From JBAXBF01 sp034429745 (GTDB lineage Bacteria; Chloroflexota; Anaerolineae; Anaerolineales; DRKV01), in NCBI GenBank assembly GCA_034429745.1, contig DAOUFY010000079.1, positions 1 to 64,000 on the forward strand: 64,000 nt of DNA, written 5' to 3'. The notes under the pieces are model-generated. The model was given only the letters and a program-made list of their open reading frames with translations, made no database searches and had not been told where the DNA came from. The position numbers and the translations under genes were made by a program. Each line of letters begins with the position of its first letter. The stretch's first letter is position 1. Positions 35,926-45,409 of the stretch are shown in pieces.

Positions 35926-36342
35926 CTACAAATCAAAAACTAAATGAGTGTAGTAAACCCCTCCTCGGTATTCTATTTTAAGATGGTGGTAAGTAACAGC
36001 TTTAATCAGTCGGGCTGCATTTTTAATCGGAGCGCCTTCTGCTCTTGCTTTTAGGTACTGATCTTTTCGTTCAAACTCAAAACAATCAAACGCTTGCTGA
36101 TGTTGTTCCCACAAAAACAAAAGTTCACCCAAAAAACTTACCAGCAATGCTTCATTGTCAACACCAGAAAGCTGCAATTCTTGCGTAATGCGCGGCTCAG
36201 CGCTTAACTCCACTCCGCCCAAGGCATACATTCCTAAAGCAGAGTATTTGAAAAGCTCCTCCAAACTCTCAGCCCAAACCTCAATCTCACCATCGGCAGT
36301 GTGTTCGCACTCCCGAAAACCAGCGCGTTGTTTATTATCCAT
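35926..36342 (-). CDS. Archease, RtcB activator
   Basis: A 138-residue archease that promotes guanylylation and turnover of RtcB. The N-terminal ECEHTADGEIEVWA and the C-terminal KAVTYHHLKIEY segment with terminal acidic residue are characteristic. The ATG at 36342 gives the family length; the frame opens further upstream at 36384 with an implausible hydrophobic leader. rtcB is the next gene on the strand. Confidence 0.9.
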   Translation of the reverse strand: MDNKQRAGFRECEHTADGEIEVWAESLEELFKYSALGMYALGGVELSAEPRITQELQLSGVDNEALLVSFLGELLFLWEQHQQAFDCFEFERKDQYLKARAEGAPIKNAARLIKAVTYHHLKIEYRGGVYYTHLVFDL

Positions 36343-36586
36343 ATTCTTAAATAGGATTATAATATATCTCAAGGCAAACACCAAATGATGACCACTATTT
36401 TACTTGCTGCAGTTCTGCGGTTGTTGCTTTGTTGTTTTTTGCTTGCCTTTTTAGGGTACTGTATTAAGTTCACCCTAACCGAAAAAGAATAAAAAACTAT
36501 ACAAAAGTATGATGTATTTTTTCCTTTTCTGTGGTAGGATGAAAGAACCATTTATCTTGACTTGTTTGTAGTATTTATTGTATTAA

Positions 36587-39310
36587 ATGTTTTCAATCAT
36601 TGATGATAATGTATATTACCTACAAGTAGCCTTTGAGGCTAATCCATTAGGAATTGCTTTGCTCGATAGCAAAAGCCGCTTTCTCCATGTAAATCCTGCT
36701 TTTTGCCAAATGCTCGGTTATACCTCCGATGAATTTAATCAATTCACCATTCAGGATATTACTCATCCCCTAGATCGGCAGCCAAGTGAATGGCTGACGG
36801 CCTCAAGCGGCAGTGAAGAAATAAAACCCCATTGGTATGAAAAAAGATACATAACCAAAGATGGCCGAATCATTTGGGTCAGCATTATGGCGCGAGTGCT
36901 GAACGATAGCTTTGGCAAAATGCACTTAGGCATGGTCATCGTTGAAGATATCACTCAGAGCAAGCTGCAAGAAGAACAGCTGCGGCAAAGCGAACAGCGT
37001 TTTCAAAGCCTGGTTGAGGCAATTCCAGATATGATCATTTTGGCTCGCAAAGATGGGTGGATAATAGATATCAAACCGGCGCCCGAAGTGAAAACATGGC
37101 TGAACCCCCTCCAATATGTGCATCGCTACTATTCTGAGCTGCCTCTACCCAAAGAACTACAAGTGCGTGTAATGAGCGCTTTCAATAAAGCTTTTGAGCA
37201 ACGACAACCGCAGCAGGTGGAATATCAGCTTATTTTTCCGGACGGAATTCGCGATTATGAGGCTCGTTTGGTTGCCATGAATGACGAACAAGGGTTCGCC
37301 ATAGTGCGCGATGTTACCGAGCGAAAAAAGATGGAACGAGAACTAAAACATCGAGATGTCCTGCTGGAAGCTATCAATGAGGTAGCTACATTACTGTTGA
37401 ACCCAAATGATTGGGATCAAGCCATGCAGGAAGTGCTCCGCCGGCTTGTTCAAACTTTAGAAGTAAGACGCGGCCGGCTGTTCAAGCATAACACATCGAA
37501 AAGCGGCAGTTATGCCACCTTGCTAGTTGAGTGGACTCAACCGCAACTTTCCTCCCACGCCCAACAGCATCCCTCCCATAAGTATGGATATCAAACCTTT
37601 GCTAGCAGCACATCACCACAAACAATCCAAGTATTAGATACGTTACTAAAGAAAGAATGTGTCAAGAGCCTTTGGGTTGACCTTGAAATTAATCCTCACC
37701 AAGCCTTACCCGAAAACGAACCTTTATCCATCATTCTCATACCCATTTTTATTCAGGCAAACTTTTGGGGGATGATAAGCTTTGATGCATACGACAGCAA
37801 ACGCACATGGACTAAGACAGAAGAAGAGGTGCTCCACATTGCAGCCGATATTATTGGCGTTGCTATTCAACGTAAGCATACCGAAGAAGCGCTGCAATAC
37901 AGCGAAGAATTATATCGCGGTGTAATTAGCACCTCTCCAGATGCCATACTTTATACCGACTTGGAAGGCAACATCATCCTTGCTAATCAGCAAGCTGCCA
38001 ATCTTATTGGTTTTCAAAAATCCAAGGAATTAATCGGTAAAAATTTATCCGACATGATGTCGCATACAGAACGCGATCAATTCCTACAGCACTTATTATC
38101 ATCAGCTGCAGATGAGCCCGTCCGCAATTACGAATGCTTACTTACCCGTCAACCAGGTTTGCGTTTCCCTGCAGAATTTAGCGCAATGAACATTAAAAAC
38201 AAACAGGGCAATACAAACGGCATTATTATGATTTTCCGCGACATTACAGAAAGAAAAATGACAGAAAGTGCCGTGGCTACCACAGTGGAGCAGCTCCGCA
38301 GCTATGTCGAGATTCTCAAACAACGCAGCACTACCCTAACCCAAGTAAATGAACTGATCAGCAAACTTCAGAATTGTGATACGCTTGAAGAGATCTTTGC
38401 CGCCTGTGAAGAAGCTTTTAACCGCATTTTTCCCAATCAAGGAGGAGTGCTGTATCACCTCAGCCGAGCAAGTCGTAAATACGAAATTTGCGCCAAATGG
38501 GGCAGCAGCCATCACCATCCACCCTTGCTGCCGGCAAAAAATTGCCCTGCCATCCATCGCTGTCAAACCATTCTAACTTCAGACGACTATCAAAAGAATC
38601 CTTGTCCTTTTGGAGATAATCCTCCCTATATCTGCATGCCTTTAAGAAACGGTAAAGAAGTGCTTGGGGTTTTTTATATGCAGGGCATCAGCGATAGACC
38701 TAGTGAAGCTTGGAAACTGCAAGTGATCAACACTATCGTTGAAAACTTAAGTCTTACGATTATCAATTTATCCCTGCGGGAGAGACTGCACTATCAATCC
38801 ACCCATGACACCCTTACCGGCTTATATAACCGCGTCTATCTTGAAGAAGCCTTCAAGCACGAAATCAATCGAGCCCGCCGTTACCAACGTCCTTTATGTT
38901 TGCTGTTGATTGATTTGGATGATTTTAAAACAACCAATGACCTCTACGGGCACAAGGCCGGAGATGCTATCCTCAAGGAATTTGGGCAGTTTTTGCTTAG
39001 CCGTGTGCGCAGTATTGACATAGCCTGCCGCTACGGAAGCGATGAATTTGTGATCATCATGCCCGAAACCACAGCTTTAGATGGCAAAAGGCGCGCTGAA
39101 GAGCTGCTCAATGCAGCCCGAACTTTTACATTTCGCACCAAAGAAACTCAACTTGAAGGCATATCGCTGTCAATCAGTATCGCTGCTTTCCCCCAGCACG
39201 GCGATTCTCTTGAAAGCTTGATAAAAGCTGCCGATACTGCCTTGATCTTTTCTAAAAAACAAAATCAGGGAAAAGTATCTATAGCTGGAGAAGAAGAAGC
39301 CCATTTCTAA
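36587..39310 (+). CDS. PAS/GAF multidomain diguanylate cyclase
   Basis: A 907-residue cytoplasmic sensor that probably makes cyclic di-GMP. In order: PAS (about 8-120), second PAS (130-250), GAF (265-430), third PAS (440-560), second GAF-like region (590-730), then GGDEF (about 735-895). The catalytic loop reads GSDEF (817-821) instead of GGDEF; the remaining catalytic features (DLDDFK, NDLYGHKAGD) are intact, and an inhibitory-site RxxD (RSID) lies five residues before it. No EAL domain is present. No Shine-Dalgarno is visible. It converges on the 421-residue protein gene with 1 bp between stops. Confidence 0.9.
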   Translation: MFSIIDDNVYYLQVAFEANPLGIALLDSKSRFLHVNPAFCQMLGYTSDEFNQFTIQDITHPLDRQPSEWLTASSGSEEIKPHWYEKRYITKDGRIIWVSIMARVLNDSFGKMHLGMVIVEDITQSKLQEEQLRQSEQRFQSLVEAIPDMIILARKDGWIIDIKPAPEVKTWLNPLQYVHRYYSELPLPKELQVRVMSAFNKAFEQRQPQQVEYQLIFPDGIRDYEARLVAMNDEQGFAIVRDVTERKKMERELKHRDVLLEAINEVATLLLNPNDWDQAMQEVLRRLVQTLEVRRGRLFKHNTSKSGSYATLLVEWTQPQLSSHAQQHPSHKYGYQTFASSTSPQTIQVLDTLLKKECVKSLWVDLEINPHQALPENEPLSIILIPIFIQANFWGMISFDAYDSKRTWTKTEEEVLHIAADIIGVAIQRKHTEEALQYSEELYRGVISTSPDAILYTDLEGNIILANQQAANLIGFQKSKELIGKNLSDMMSHTERDQFLQHLLSSAADEPVRNYECLLTRQPGLRFPAEFSAMNIKNKQGNTNGIIMIFRDITERKMTESAVATTVEQLRSYVEILKQRSTTLTQVNELISKLQNCDTLEEIFAACEEAFNRIFPNQGGVLYHLSRASRKYEICAKWGSSHHHPPLLPAKNCPAIHRCQTILTSDDYQKNPCPFGDNPPYICMPLRNGKEVLGVFYMQGISDRPSEAWKLQVINTIVENLSLTIINLSLRERLHYQSTHDTLTGLYNRVYLEEAFKHEINRARRYQRPLCLLLIDLDDFKTTNDLYGHKAGDAILKEFGQFLLSRVRSIDIACRYGSDEFVIIMPETTALDGKRRAEELLNAARTFTFRTKETQLEGISLSISIAAFPQHGDSLESLIKAADTALIFSKKQNQGKVSIAGEEEAHF

Positions 39311-39311
39311 G

Positions 39312-40577
39312 CTATGGCTGATTGACTTCCCACAGCTCATTTTGAGTGAATTGACAGCGAGTGCCAAAATCTACATTAGTGCCGGAAAAAACCACGAGCC
39401 CCACTTCACCACTTTTCATGCTTCCATTAAGCGGTGAATCGACCATTCGAAAAACCCGTTTGTCATTATAAAAAGCCACCACCTGTGTATCACTGATAGC
39501 CAGCATGATCTTTCCTGTACCGCGCGCTTGCCTTAAATTTGGATAGGGAGCTTCAAAAGCTAATGTTTCGTAGCCTTTTGTCTTGCGTTTCAGATACACT
39601 TTTCCATCCAAACTCCAATTAATGGAGTAATAGTTATTCTTATCCACATAACGAAATATATACCCACAGCCAGCTTCCTTCCAACTCACGGGACCTGGTG
39701 CTGTCCACCACGAAATTTGCGAACGCATGATAAAATCCTTTGGAAAACGGCCGCTGCCTATAGCTTTCTGTGTTCCTAACCGTGCTAGACTATAATCATA
39801 ATCTGCCAACTGATAGTATATTCCGCTGGATACTCTATACAATGCTCGCACTTCATTGGGTAAAGTCAAACTATTGCCGCCCAGTACACTGAGCGATTCT
39901 AGATTAGAAGTAATTGGCAGTGGTGTACTTAATGCACGCACCAGAGTAAAGCTGGAAATCATCGTTTTCCACAATTCATCTGCCTGCGGGGAAGGAGATA
40001 CAAACATTATCCCCAACAATGAAGTACCGCTGATTTTAAAAGAAAAGAACGCTTTTCCCCATTGCTGTGCGGGCGTAAGGTAAGAAGCAGTAATACTGCA
40101 AGTATCCTTTTCCAAGGTAACACTCAACAATTGGCTCTGTTCACCAAGGTTGTTTTGCTCTACTAAAACAAACAACAACCCTTCTGCCAAATCCTCCAAA
40201 TCACTTCTTTGAGGTGCAGTCAAGTATTCTTTCTGGAAGATCATCAACAGCTCATCTTCCTGAAACTGAAAAATTGTGGGGCGGTCGCCAGGCAGTTTCT
40301 TTGCCGTTTCTGGCAATGTGATGAAAAACAAGTTAGACGGGTCTTGATAGGTATAGAAGCCTTTTAAATAAACCTTTGTAGGCGTGGGGAATGGCGTCGG
40401 AGTTTGCTGTAGTTCAATTGCAGGTGCAGGTGGAGAGGTAAAAGAAATCGTCCCCTCCTTCTTACCTACCGCAATCCCATGTTGTCTCAAAGGCAGCATA
40501 GCGGTTGTGAAGGGCAATATCATTATCAGCGCTATAAACGCAGATTTCTTTCTTGCTAAAATAATAAGATCCCACAT
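39312..40577 (-). CDS. Membrane-anchored hypothetical protein with jelly-roll-like C-terminal domain
   Basis: A 421-residue protein with one N-terminal hydrophobic segment (LIILARKKSAFIALIMILPF region), a proline/threonine linker (TPTPFPTPTK), a mixed middle region and a C-terminal region (about 270-410) with NYYSINWSLDGKVYLKRK and VGLVVFSGTNVDFG. That tail resembles concanavalin-like domains often found in Chloroflexota surface proteins, but I do not recognise a named family. It is likely exported and tethered. Its promoter (TTGACC-17-TACAAT) ends 9 nt before the ATG. Confidence 0.7.
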   Translation of the reverse strand: MWDLIILARKKSAFIALIMILPFTTAMLPLRQHGIAVGKKEGTISFTSPPAPAIELQQTPTPFPTPTKVYLKGFYTYQDPSNLFFITLPETAKKLPGDRPTIFQFQEDELLMIFQKEYLTAPQRSDLEDLAEGLLFVLVEQNNLGEQSQLLSVTLEKDTCSITASYLTPAQQWGKAFFSFKISGTSLLGIMFVSPSPQADELWKTMISSFTLVRALSTPLPITSNLESLSVLGGNSLTLPNEVRALYRVSSGIYYQLADYDYSLARLGTQKAIGSGRFPKDFIMRSQISWWTAPGPVSWKEAGCGYIFRYVDKNNYYSINWSLDGKVYLKRKTKGYETLAFEAPYPNLRQARGTGKIMLAISDTQVVAFYNDKRVFRMVDSPLNGSMKSGEVGLVVFSGTNVDFGTRCQFTQNELWEVNQP

Positions 40578-40586
40578 TGCAAGCTC

Positions 40587-40615
40587 ATTGTAAAATGAAG
40601 TCCCCTGCAGGTCAA
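40587..40615 (-). promoter_or_regulatory. Promoter of the 421-residue surface protein
   Basis: TTGACC (40615-40610), a 17-bp spacer and TACAAT (40592-40587) on the minus strand form a near-consensus promoter. The -10 ends 9 nt before the ATG with no ribosome site, so the mRNA is probably leaderless or nearly so. Confidence 0.65.
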
Positions 40616-40657
40616 GGACGATTTAAATATTTGACATCTTAAGTTATAATATAGAGT

Positions 40658-40891
40658 ATGAAGGTGAAAGTAAAGTTATATGGCATATTGCGAGAAAAGC
40701 TGCCGCGCGAAACCAAAGGGCAATCTGAGCTTGATCTTCCCCCTCAAAGCACCTTGCAAGACTTGTTGGACACACTCCACATAACAACTATGGTAAAAGC
40801 CTCGGTCAACGATGAGCTTGAGCGCGATTTACAGCGCGAACTTCAGGAGGGAGATGATGTTCAATTGTTCCGTCCTGTTGGGGGCGGCTAG
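40658..40891 (+). CDS. MoaD/ThiS-like ubiquitin-fold sulfur carrier
   Basis: A 77-residue beta-grasp protein ending in PVGGG, the glycine tail that MoaD/ThiS proteins use to carry thiocarboxylate sulfur. The N-terminal VKVKLYGILREKLP and the central STLQDLLDTL helix fit MoaD. No moa, thi or E1-like gene lies beside it, so its pathway (molybdopterin, thiamine, tungsten cofactor, or a protein-conjugation role) is open. TATAAT ends 7 nt before the ATG and no ribosome site is present, suggesting a leaderless mRNA. Confidence 0.85.
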   Translation: MKVKVKLYGILREKLPRETKGQSELDLPPQSTLQDLLDTLHITTMVKASVNDELERDLQRELQEGDDVQLFRPVGGG

Positions 40892-40932
40892 CAGCATTCA
40901 TGTCTGTAATCTTTTTTCATTAGTTTGGTAAT

Positions 40933-40969
40933 GGAAACGATTCCTTTTTATTGAGTATTGTGATATAAT
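40933..40969 (+). promoter_or_regulatory. Candidate gdhA promoter with a LacI-like dyad
   Basis: TATAAT at 40964-40969 lies about 50 bp before gdhA. The dyad GGAAACGATTCC (40933-40944), symmetric except for the two N positions of the LacI/cre pattern, sits where a -35 would be. The -35 itself is poor. Regulatory meaning is inferred. Confidence 0.35.
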
Positions 40970-41020
40970 GACTTTATAAGGTGAAATTCTATTTTCCCTC
41001 TCGTTAAGGAGATACCTTTC

Positions 41021-42307
41021 ATGGATAAACAAGTAAATGCTTTTAAAATGGCACAAGCCCAGTTTGATAGTGTTGCCGAAAAACTGCACCTTGATCCTCA
41101 AATAGCTCAAGTGCTGCGCCATCCTATGCGAGAATATCAATTTCAAATTCCCGTCAGAATGGATGATGACTCTATTCGGGTCTTTTTTGGTTATCGTGTA
41201 CAACATAACGACGCCCGAGGACCCTGCAAAGGAGGCATCCGTTTTCACACTTCAGAAACAATGGATACCGTTCGCGCCCTTGCAATGTGGATGACATGGA
41301 AATGCGCAGTTGCTGATATTCCGCTCGGTGGTGGAAAGGGTGGTGTTACTGTTGATCCTGCCACCTTAACTGTTGCTGAACAAGAGCGTTTATGCCGCGG
41401 TTGGATCCAGCAGATTTGGCGCAATATCGGTCCCCGTCAAGATGTCCCTGCGCCGGATGTCGGCACCAACCCCCAAATGATGATCTGGATGATGGATGAG
41501 TACTCCAAACTGGTTGGTCAATACACACCGGGTGTCATCACCGGCAAACCTGTCGGGGGCGGAGGTTCTCTTGGACGGACTGAGGCAACCGGCTTCGGGG
41601 TAATTTATCATGTCCGCGAGGCAATGAAACACCTAAAAATAGACCCAGCCAATAGCTGGGCTGCCCTGCAAGGTTTTGGCAATGTCGCTCAATACGCTGC
41701 TATTGGTTTTATTGAACTTCTCGGCGGTAAAGTTGCTTGTGTTTCTTATTGGGACCGCGACGATAATACGGCTTACACCATAAGCCATAAGGATGGTATT
41801 GACCCCTATTTTCTGCAAAAAATTACCGACCGTTATGGTTCCATCCATAAAGACAAAGCCCGAGAAGCCGGCTATATCATTGAAGATGGCGACGCTTGGT
41901 TGAAAAAAGACGTAGATGTTCTTATCCCATCAGCACTCGAAGCTCAAATAACCGTTGATACAGTACAGCATATTAGCCCGCGGGTAAAAATCGTCGCCGA
42001 AGGAGCAAACGGTCCTACTACCCCGGAAGCTGATACCGTACTGCAAGAACGCGGCATATTTATGATCCCAGATTTCCTTTGCAATGCCGGCGGTGTTACA
42101 GTTTCCTACTTTGAAAGTGTGCAGAACGACATGAATTTTTATTGGACAAAATCTGAAGTGCTCGAACGCTTGAATACGAAAATGACTCAAGCTTTCGAGG
42201 GCGTGCTGGAAATGTCCCTCCGCGAACAGGTGCCGATGCGCGATGCAGCTTATATGGTTGCCATCGAACGTGTGGTGAAAGCCATGCAGCTGCGCGGCTG
42301 GCTGTAA
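41021..42307 (+). CDS. gdhA: Glutamate dehydrogenase (Glu/Leu/Phe/Val family)
   Basis: A 428-residue enzyme interconverting glutamate with 2-oxoglutarate and ammonia. The catalytic GGGKGGVTVDP lysine segment, CKGGIRFH, and DVPAPDVGTNPQMM are intact, followed by the Rossmann domain with ALQGFGNVAQYAA. Length and motifs match the hexameric GluDH subgroup. TAAGGAG lies about 8 nt before the ATG. A strong terminator follows, so it is probably monocistronic. Cofactor preference is not decided. Confidence 0.94.
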   Translation: MDKQVNAFKMAQAQFDSVAEKLHLDPQIAQVLRHPMREYQFQIPVRMDDDSIRVFFGYRVQHNDARGPCKGGIRFHTSETMDTVRALAMWMTWKCAVADIPLGGGKGGVTVDPATLTVAEQERLCRGWIQQIWRNIGPRQDVPAPDVGTNPQMMIWMMDEYSKLVGQYTPGVITGKPVGGGGSLGRTEATGFGVIYHVREAMKHLKIDPANSWAALQGFGNVAQYAAIGFIELLGGKVACVSYWDRDDNTAYTISHKDGIDPYFLQKITDRYGSIHKDKAREAGYIIEDGDAWLKKDVDVLIPSALEAQITVDTVQHISPRVKIVAEGANGPTTPEADTVLQERGIFMIPDFLCNAGGVTVSYFESVQNDMNFYWTKSEVLERLNTKMTQAFEGVLEMSLREQVPMRDAAYMVAIERVVKAMQLRGWL

Positions 42308-42337
42308 TGCAGCCAATTGGTCATTTAAGTTAGGACA

Positions 42338-42379
42338 AAAGGTGAGGCTATGCAATTTGCCTCACCTTTATCGTTTTTT
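42338..42379 (+). terminator. Rho-independent terminator of gdhA
   Basis: AAAGGTGAGGC (42338-42348) pairs perfectly with 42359-42369 around a 10-nt loop, followed by ATCGTTTTTT. It lies 31 bp after the gdhA stop. The glucokinase promoter TATAAT begins just downstream at 42382. Confidence 0.9.
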
Positions 42380-42416
42380 GTTATAATTCATCTAAACCCT
42401 ACCCGAGAGGATAATT

Positions 42417-43430
42417 ATGCTTCTGGTTGGCGATATAGGTGGTACAAAAACAATACTTGCCATATATTCATTGGAAGGTGGAGCGCGCCGCCCCATTTTA
42501 GAGCGGCGCTTTTCAAGCCAAAAATATTCTTCGCTCGTTGAAGTCATCCGGGAGTTTTTGCAAAAATCACCTCCCTCAGCTTCCATCAGCAGCGCAGTTT
42601 TTGGGGTTGCTGGACCAGTTATCAATGGCGAAGCATCTGTTACTAACCTGCCTTGGCTAATCAAGGATAAAGAAATTCAAGAGGCATTTGGCATACCTTC
42701 GGTAACAGTCCTTAATGATCTTACCACCACAGGTTATGCTATCCCTCATCTTAAAGAAAATGAAGTGCACACATTGCACAAAGGAGAACCTTATCCGCAT
42801 GGCAATATCGCCGTCATCGCACCCGGCACCGGTCTTGGTGAAGCATTTCTCACGTGGCAGCCTGAAGGTTATCAAGTTCATTCTTCTGAGGGCGGCCATT
42901 CCAGCTTTGCTCCCACCAATCCTCTTGAGGTAGAATTGCTTTCCTATCTTATGGAACGCTATGAACATGTAAGCTACGAGCGGGTTTGCTCCGGCATCGG
43001 CATTCCGAACTTATACGCCTTTCTTAAAGAAAGCGGCCGATATCCCGAACCTGCGTGGCTGGCTGAAAAACTCGCTGCAGCTGAGAATATTACTCCTATT
43101 ATTGTTGAAGCCGCATTGGCATCGGATGAAAGCCAACGCGCTGAGCTTTGCACAGCAACCATTGATCTGTTCATCTCCATTTTAGGCAACGAAGCTGGCA
43201 ATCTAGCCATGAAAGTAATGGCAACTGGCGGAATTTTTATCGGAGGTGGCATTCCGCCGCGGATACTAAGCCGCTTAAAAGAGGGCAGGTTGCTGAAGTC
43301 CCTACAAAGCAAAGGGCGTTTCAGCCAAATTCTGCAAAAAATCCCCGTCAAAGTGATTTTAAACGCAAATGCAGCCCTACTAGGGGCTGCATGTTATGGA
43401 TTGCATCAGCTTAAATTGCAGGGCAATTAA
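42417..43430 (+). CDS. glk: Glucokinase
   Basis: A 337-residue ATP-dependent hexokinase of the bacterial Glk type, making glucose 6-phosphate. Motifs are VGDIGGTKT (phosphate 1), LNDLTTTGYAI with the catalytic aspartate, APGTGLGEAF, and the SSEGGHSSFAP glucose loop. It lacks the ROK zinc motif. TATAAT at 42382-42387 and GAGAGGA 5 nt before the ATG serve expression. Its stop overlaps the convergent fhs stop by 4 bp. Confidence 0.93.
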   Translation: MLLVGDIGGTKTILAIYSLEGGARRPILERRFSSQKYSSLVEVIREFLQKSPPSASISSAVFGVAGPVINGEASVTNLPWLIKDKEIQEAFGIPSVTVLNDLTTTGYAIPHLKENEVHTLHKGEPYPHGNIAVIAPGTGLGEAFLTWQPEGYQVHSSEGGHSSFAPTNPLEVELLSYLMERYEHVSYERVCSGIGIPNLYAFLKESGRYPEPAWLAEKLAAAENITPIIVEAALASDESQRAELCTATIDLFISILGNEAGNLAMKVMATGGIFIGGGIPPRILSRLKEGRLLKSLQSKGRFSQILQKIPVKVILNANAALLGAACYGLHQLKLQGN

Positions 43431-45328
43431 AATAAGCCCACCACTTGACCCGTTTGCAAATCAATATCTATATCATAGAAGGCGGGACGAGTTGGCAGAC
43501 CGGGCATCGTACTCATTTGACCAACCAACGGATACAAGAAACCAGCTCCCACCGAAGCGCGGATATCGCGGATAGGAATGCGAAAGCCCTTTGGCACTCC
43601 TTTGAGGGTAGGATCATGGCTTAAGCTGAGGTGTGTCTTAGCCATACAAATCGGCAAATTACCATAGCCCAGACGGGTATAAAGCTCAATCCGTTCTTCA
43701 GCGAGCGGCGCATAATCAACTCCATCAGCACCATAGATCTCACGGCAAATTATCTCGATTTTTTCCTTGATGGGCGCGTCCAAAGGATACAAGAAACGAA
43801 AATCCGCCGGCTTTTCTGCCGCCTTGATCACAGCTTCAGCCAGCGCAATTGCTCCTTCACCGCCTTTTTCCCAATGTGAAGCAAGTATGGCATCTTCTGC
43901 GCCGGCTTCCAGAGCTGCTTTGCGTACTAACTCTATTTCAGCGCCTGTGTCCGTGCTGAAATGATTGATCGCAACTACAACCGGTATGCCAAATTTGCCA
44001 ACAATGCGTATGTGATGCTTCAGGTTTTCCACTCCTTTTGACAACAGATCTAAATTCTCCTGTTGATATGATGGGTCTAACGGCTCGCCAGCCGTTACCT
44101 TAGGTCCGCCGCCATGCATTTTTAATGCCCTAATCGTCGCAACCAGCACCACTACATTGGGAATCAACCCTGAAGCGCGGCATTTGATGTCGAAAAATTT
44201 TTCCATCCCAATATCGGCTCCAAATCCGGATTCTGTTACCACATAGTCAGCCAATTTCAACGCAATCATATCTGCGATAATAGAACTATTGCCGTGAGCT
44301 ATGTTGGCAAAAGGACCGGCATGCACAAAAACAGGAGTGCCCTCCAAAGTTTGCATAAGGGTGGGCTTTATGGCATCCTTCATTAACACCGTCAATGCGC
44401 CAGCTACCCCTAAATCCTCTGCGGTAATGGGTTCACCATTGCGGCTTGTACCGATAACCATCCTGCCTAATCTTGCACGCATATCAGCCAAACTGGAGGT
44501 GAGAGCTAAGATCGCCATAATCTCACTTGCCACAGTAATATCAAAACCCGTCTCACGCGTCATACCTTTTTCTTCCGCGCCTTTGCCAATGGTAATCCCC
44601 CGCAAAAAGCGATCATTAATGTCAACCACTCGGCGCCAAGTAATCGACTCGGGGTCAATATCCAAACGCACAAAGCGGCGGCGCTCTTCAGGTGTCATTT
44701 GGTCAGGATCATCAGTCTGAATGCCTAATTTCTTGCGTCGCTCCTGCATATTGCGAGCAAAAAAGCGCTTGCCCTGCTTTATCGGAAATAACCGCCTAAA
44801 CAATGCTTCATCGGATTGGGTAGCCTCATGGAACATGCGCGTATCAATTGCCGCGGCAAGCAAATTGTTGGCTGCTCCAATGGCATGAATATCACCCGTA
44901 AGGTGCAAGTTAAAATCCTCCATTGGCACGACTTGGCTATATCCACCGCCAGCAGCTCCGCCTTTAATACTAAAAGTAGGTCCTTGGCTCGGTTGACGGA
45001 TGCAAGTCATCACCCGTTTTCCCAAATGTGCCCCCAGCGCTTGACTTAGTCCAATCGTTGTCGTAGTTTTGCCTTCTCCAAGCGGGGTTGGCGTTATGGC
45101 AGTAACATCTATATATTTGCCCTGAGGAACATCTGCAAACCGCTGTAGCACTTCAAGCTTTACTTTTGCCTTAAATTTGCCGTAAGTTTCAATCTCATCC
45201 GGCTGCAAACCCATCTCTTCAGCCAGCTCAACAATAGGCTTCATCACTGCATGCTGAGCAATCTCAATATCGCTCGGCACAGGGTATTTCCGGTTGAGCG
45301 CAATAGGCTTAAAAGCTTTTCTTTCCAT
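43427..45328 (-). CDS. fhs: Formate-tetrahydrofolate ligase
   Basis: A 633-residue enzyme that makes 10-formyl-THF from formate, ATP and THF, feeding purine synthesis, fMet-tRNA and C1 metabolism. The ATP loop TPLGEGKTTTTIGLSQAL and the folate-site VVPMEDFNLHLTGDIHAI segment are intact. It is longer than the 555-560 residues of clostridial enzymes, approaching the length of the eukaryotic C1-THF synthase ligase domain, with the extra residues partly in the FFARNMQERRKKLGI region. GAGG lies 7 nt before the ATG. No other Wood-Ljungdahl genes are near. Confidence 0.94.
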   Translation of the reverse strand: MERKAFKPIALNRKYPVPSDIEIAQHAVMKPIVELAEEMGLQPDEIETYGKFKAKVKLEVLQRFADVPQGKYIDVTAITPTPLGEGKTTTTIGLSQALGAHLGKRVMTCIRQPSQGPTFSIKGGAAGGGYSQVVPMEDFNLHLTGDIHAIGAANNLLAAAIDTRMFHEATQSDEALFRRLFPIKQGKRFFARNMQERRKKLGIQTDDPDQMTPEERRRFVRLDIDPESITWRRVVDINDRFLRGITIGKGAEEKGMTRETGFDITVASEIMAILALTSSLADMRARLGRMVIGTSRNGEPITAEDLGVAGALTVLMKDAIKPTLMQTLEGTPVFVHAGPFANIAHGNSSIIADMIALKLADYVVTESGFGADIGMEKFFDIKCRASGLIPNVVVLVATIRALKMHGGGPKVTAGEPLDPSYQQENLDLLSKGVENLKHHIRIVGKFGIPVVVAINHFSTDTGAEIELVRKAALEAGAEDAILASHWEKGGEGAIALAEAVIKAAEKPADFRFLYPLDAPIKEKIEIICREIYGADGVDYAPLAEERIELYTRLGYGNLPICMAKTHLSLSHDPTLKGVPKGFRIPIRDIRASVGAGFLYPLVGQMSTMPGLPTRPAFYDIDIDLQTGQVVGLF

Positions 45329-45409
45329 TTGTAAACCTCATCACAAATAAACTCTATCTACATTCGTCTATAAATTTAAAATTAACCAACGCTATGCAAA
45401 ATTTCAGGC

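Noticed and set aside
36369..36551. 60-codon frame on the minus strand between archease and the cyclase gene
   Set aside because: No ribosome site, no recognisable domain, and it runs through the promoter gap; judged non-coding.
40631..40650. TTGACA and TATAAT before the sulfur-carrier gene as one promoter
   Set aside because: The spacer is only 8 bp, so TTGACA cannot be the -35 for this -10.
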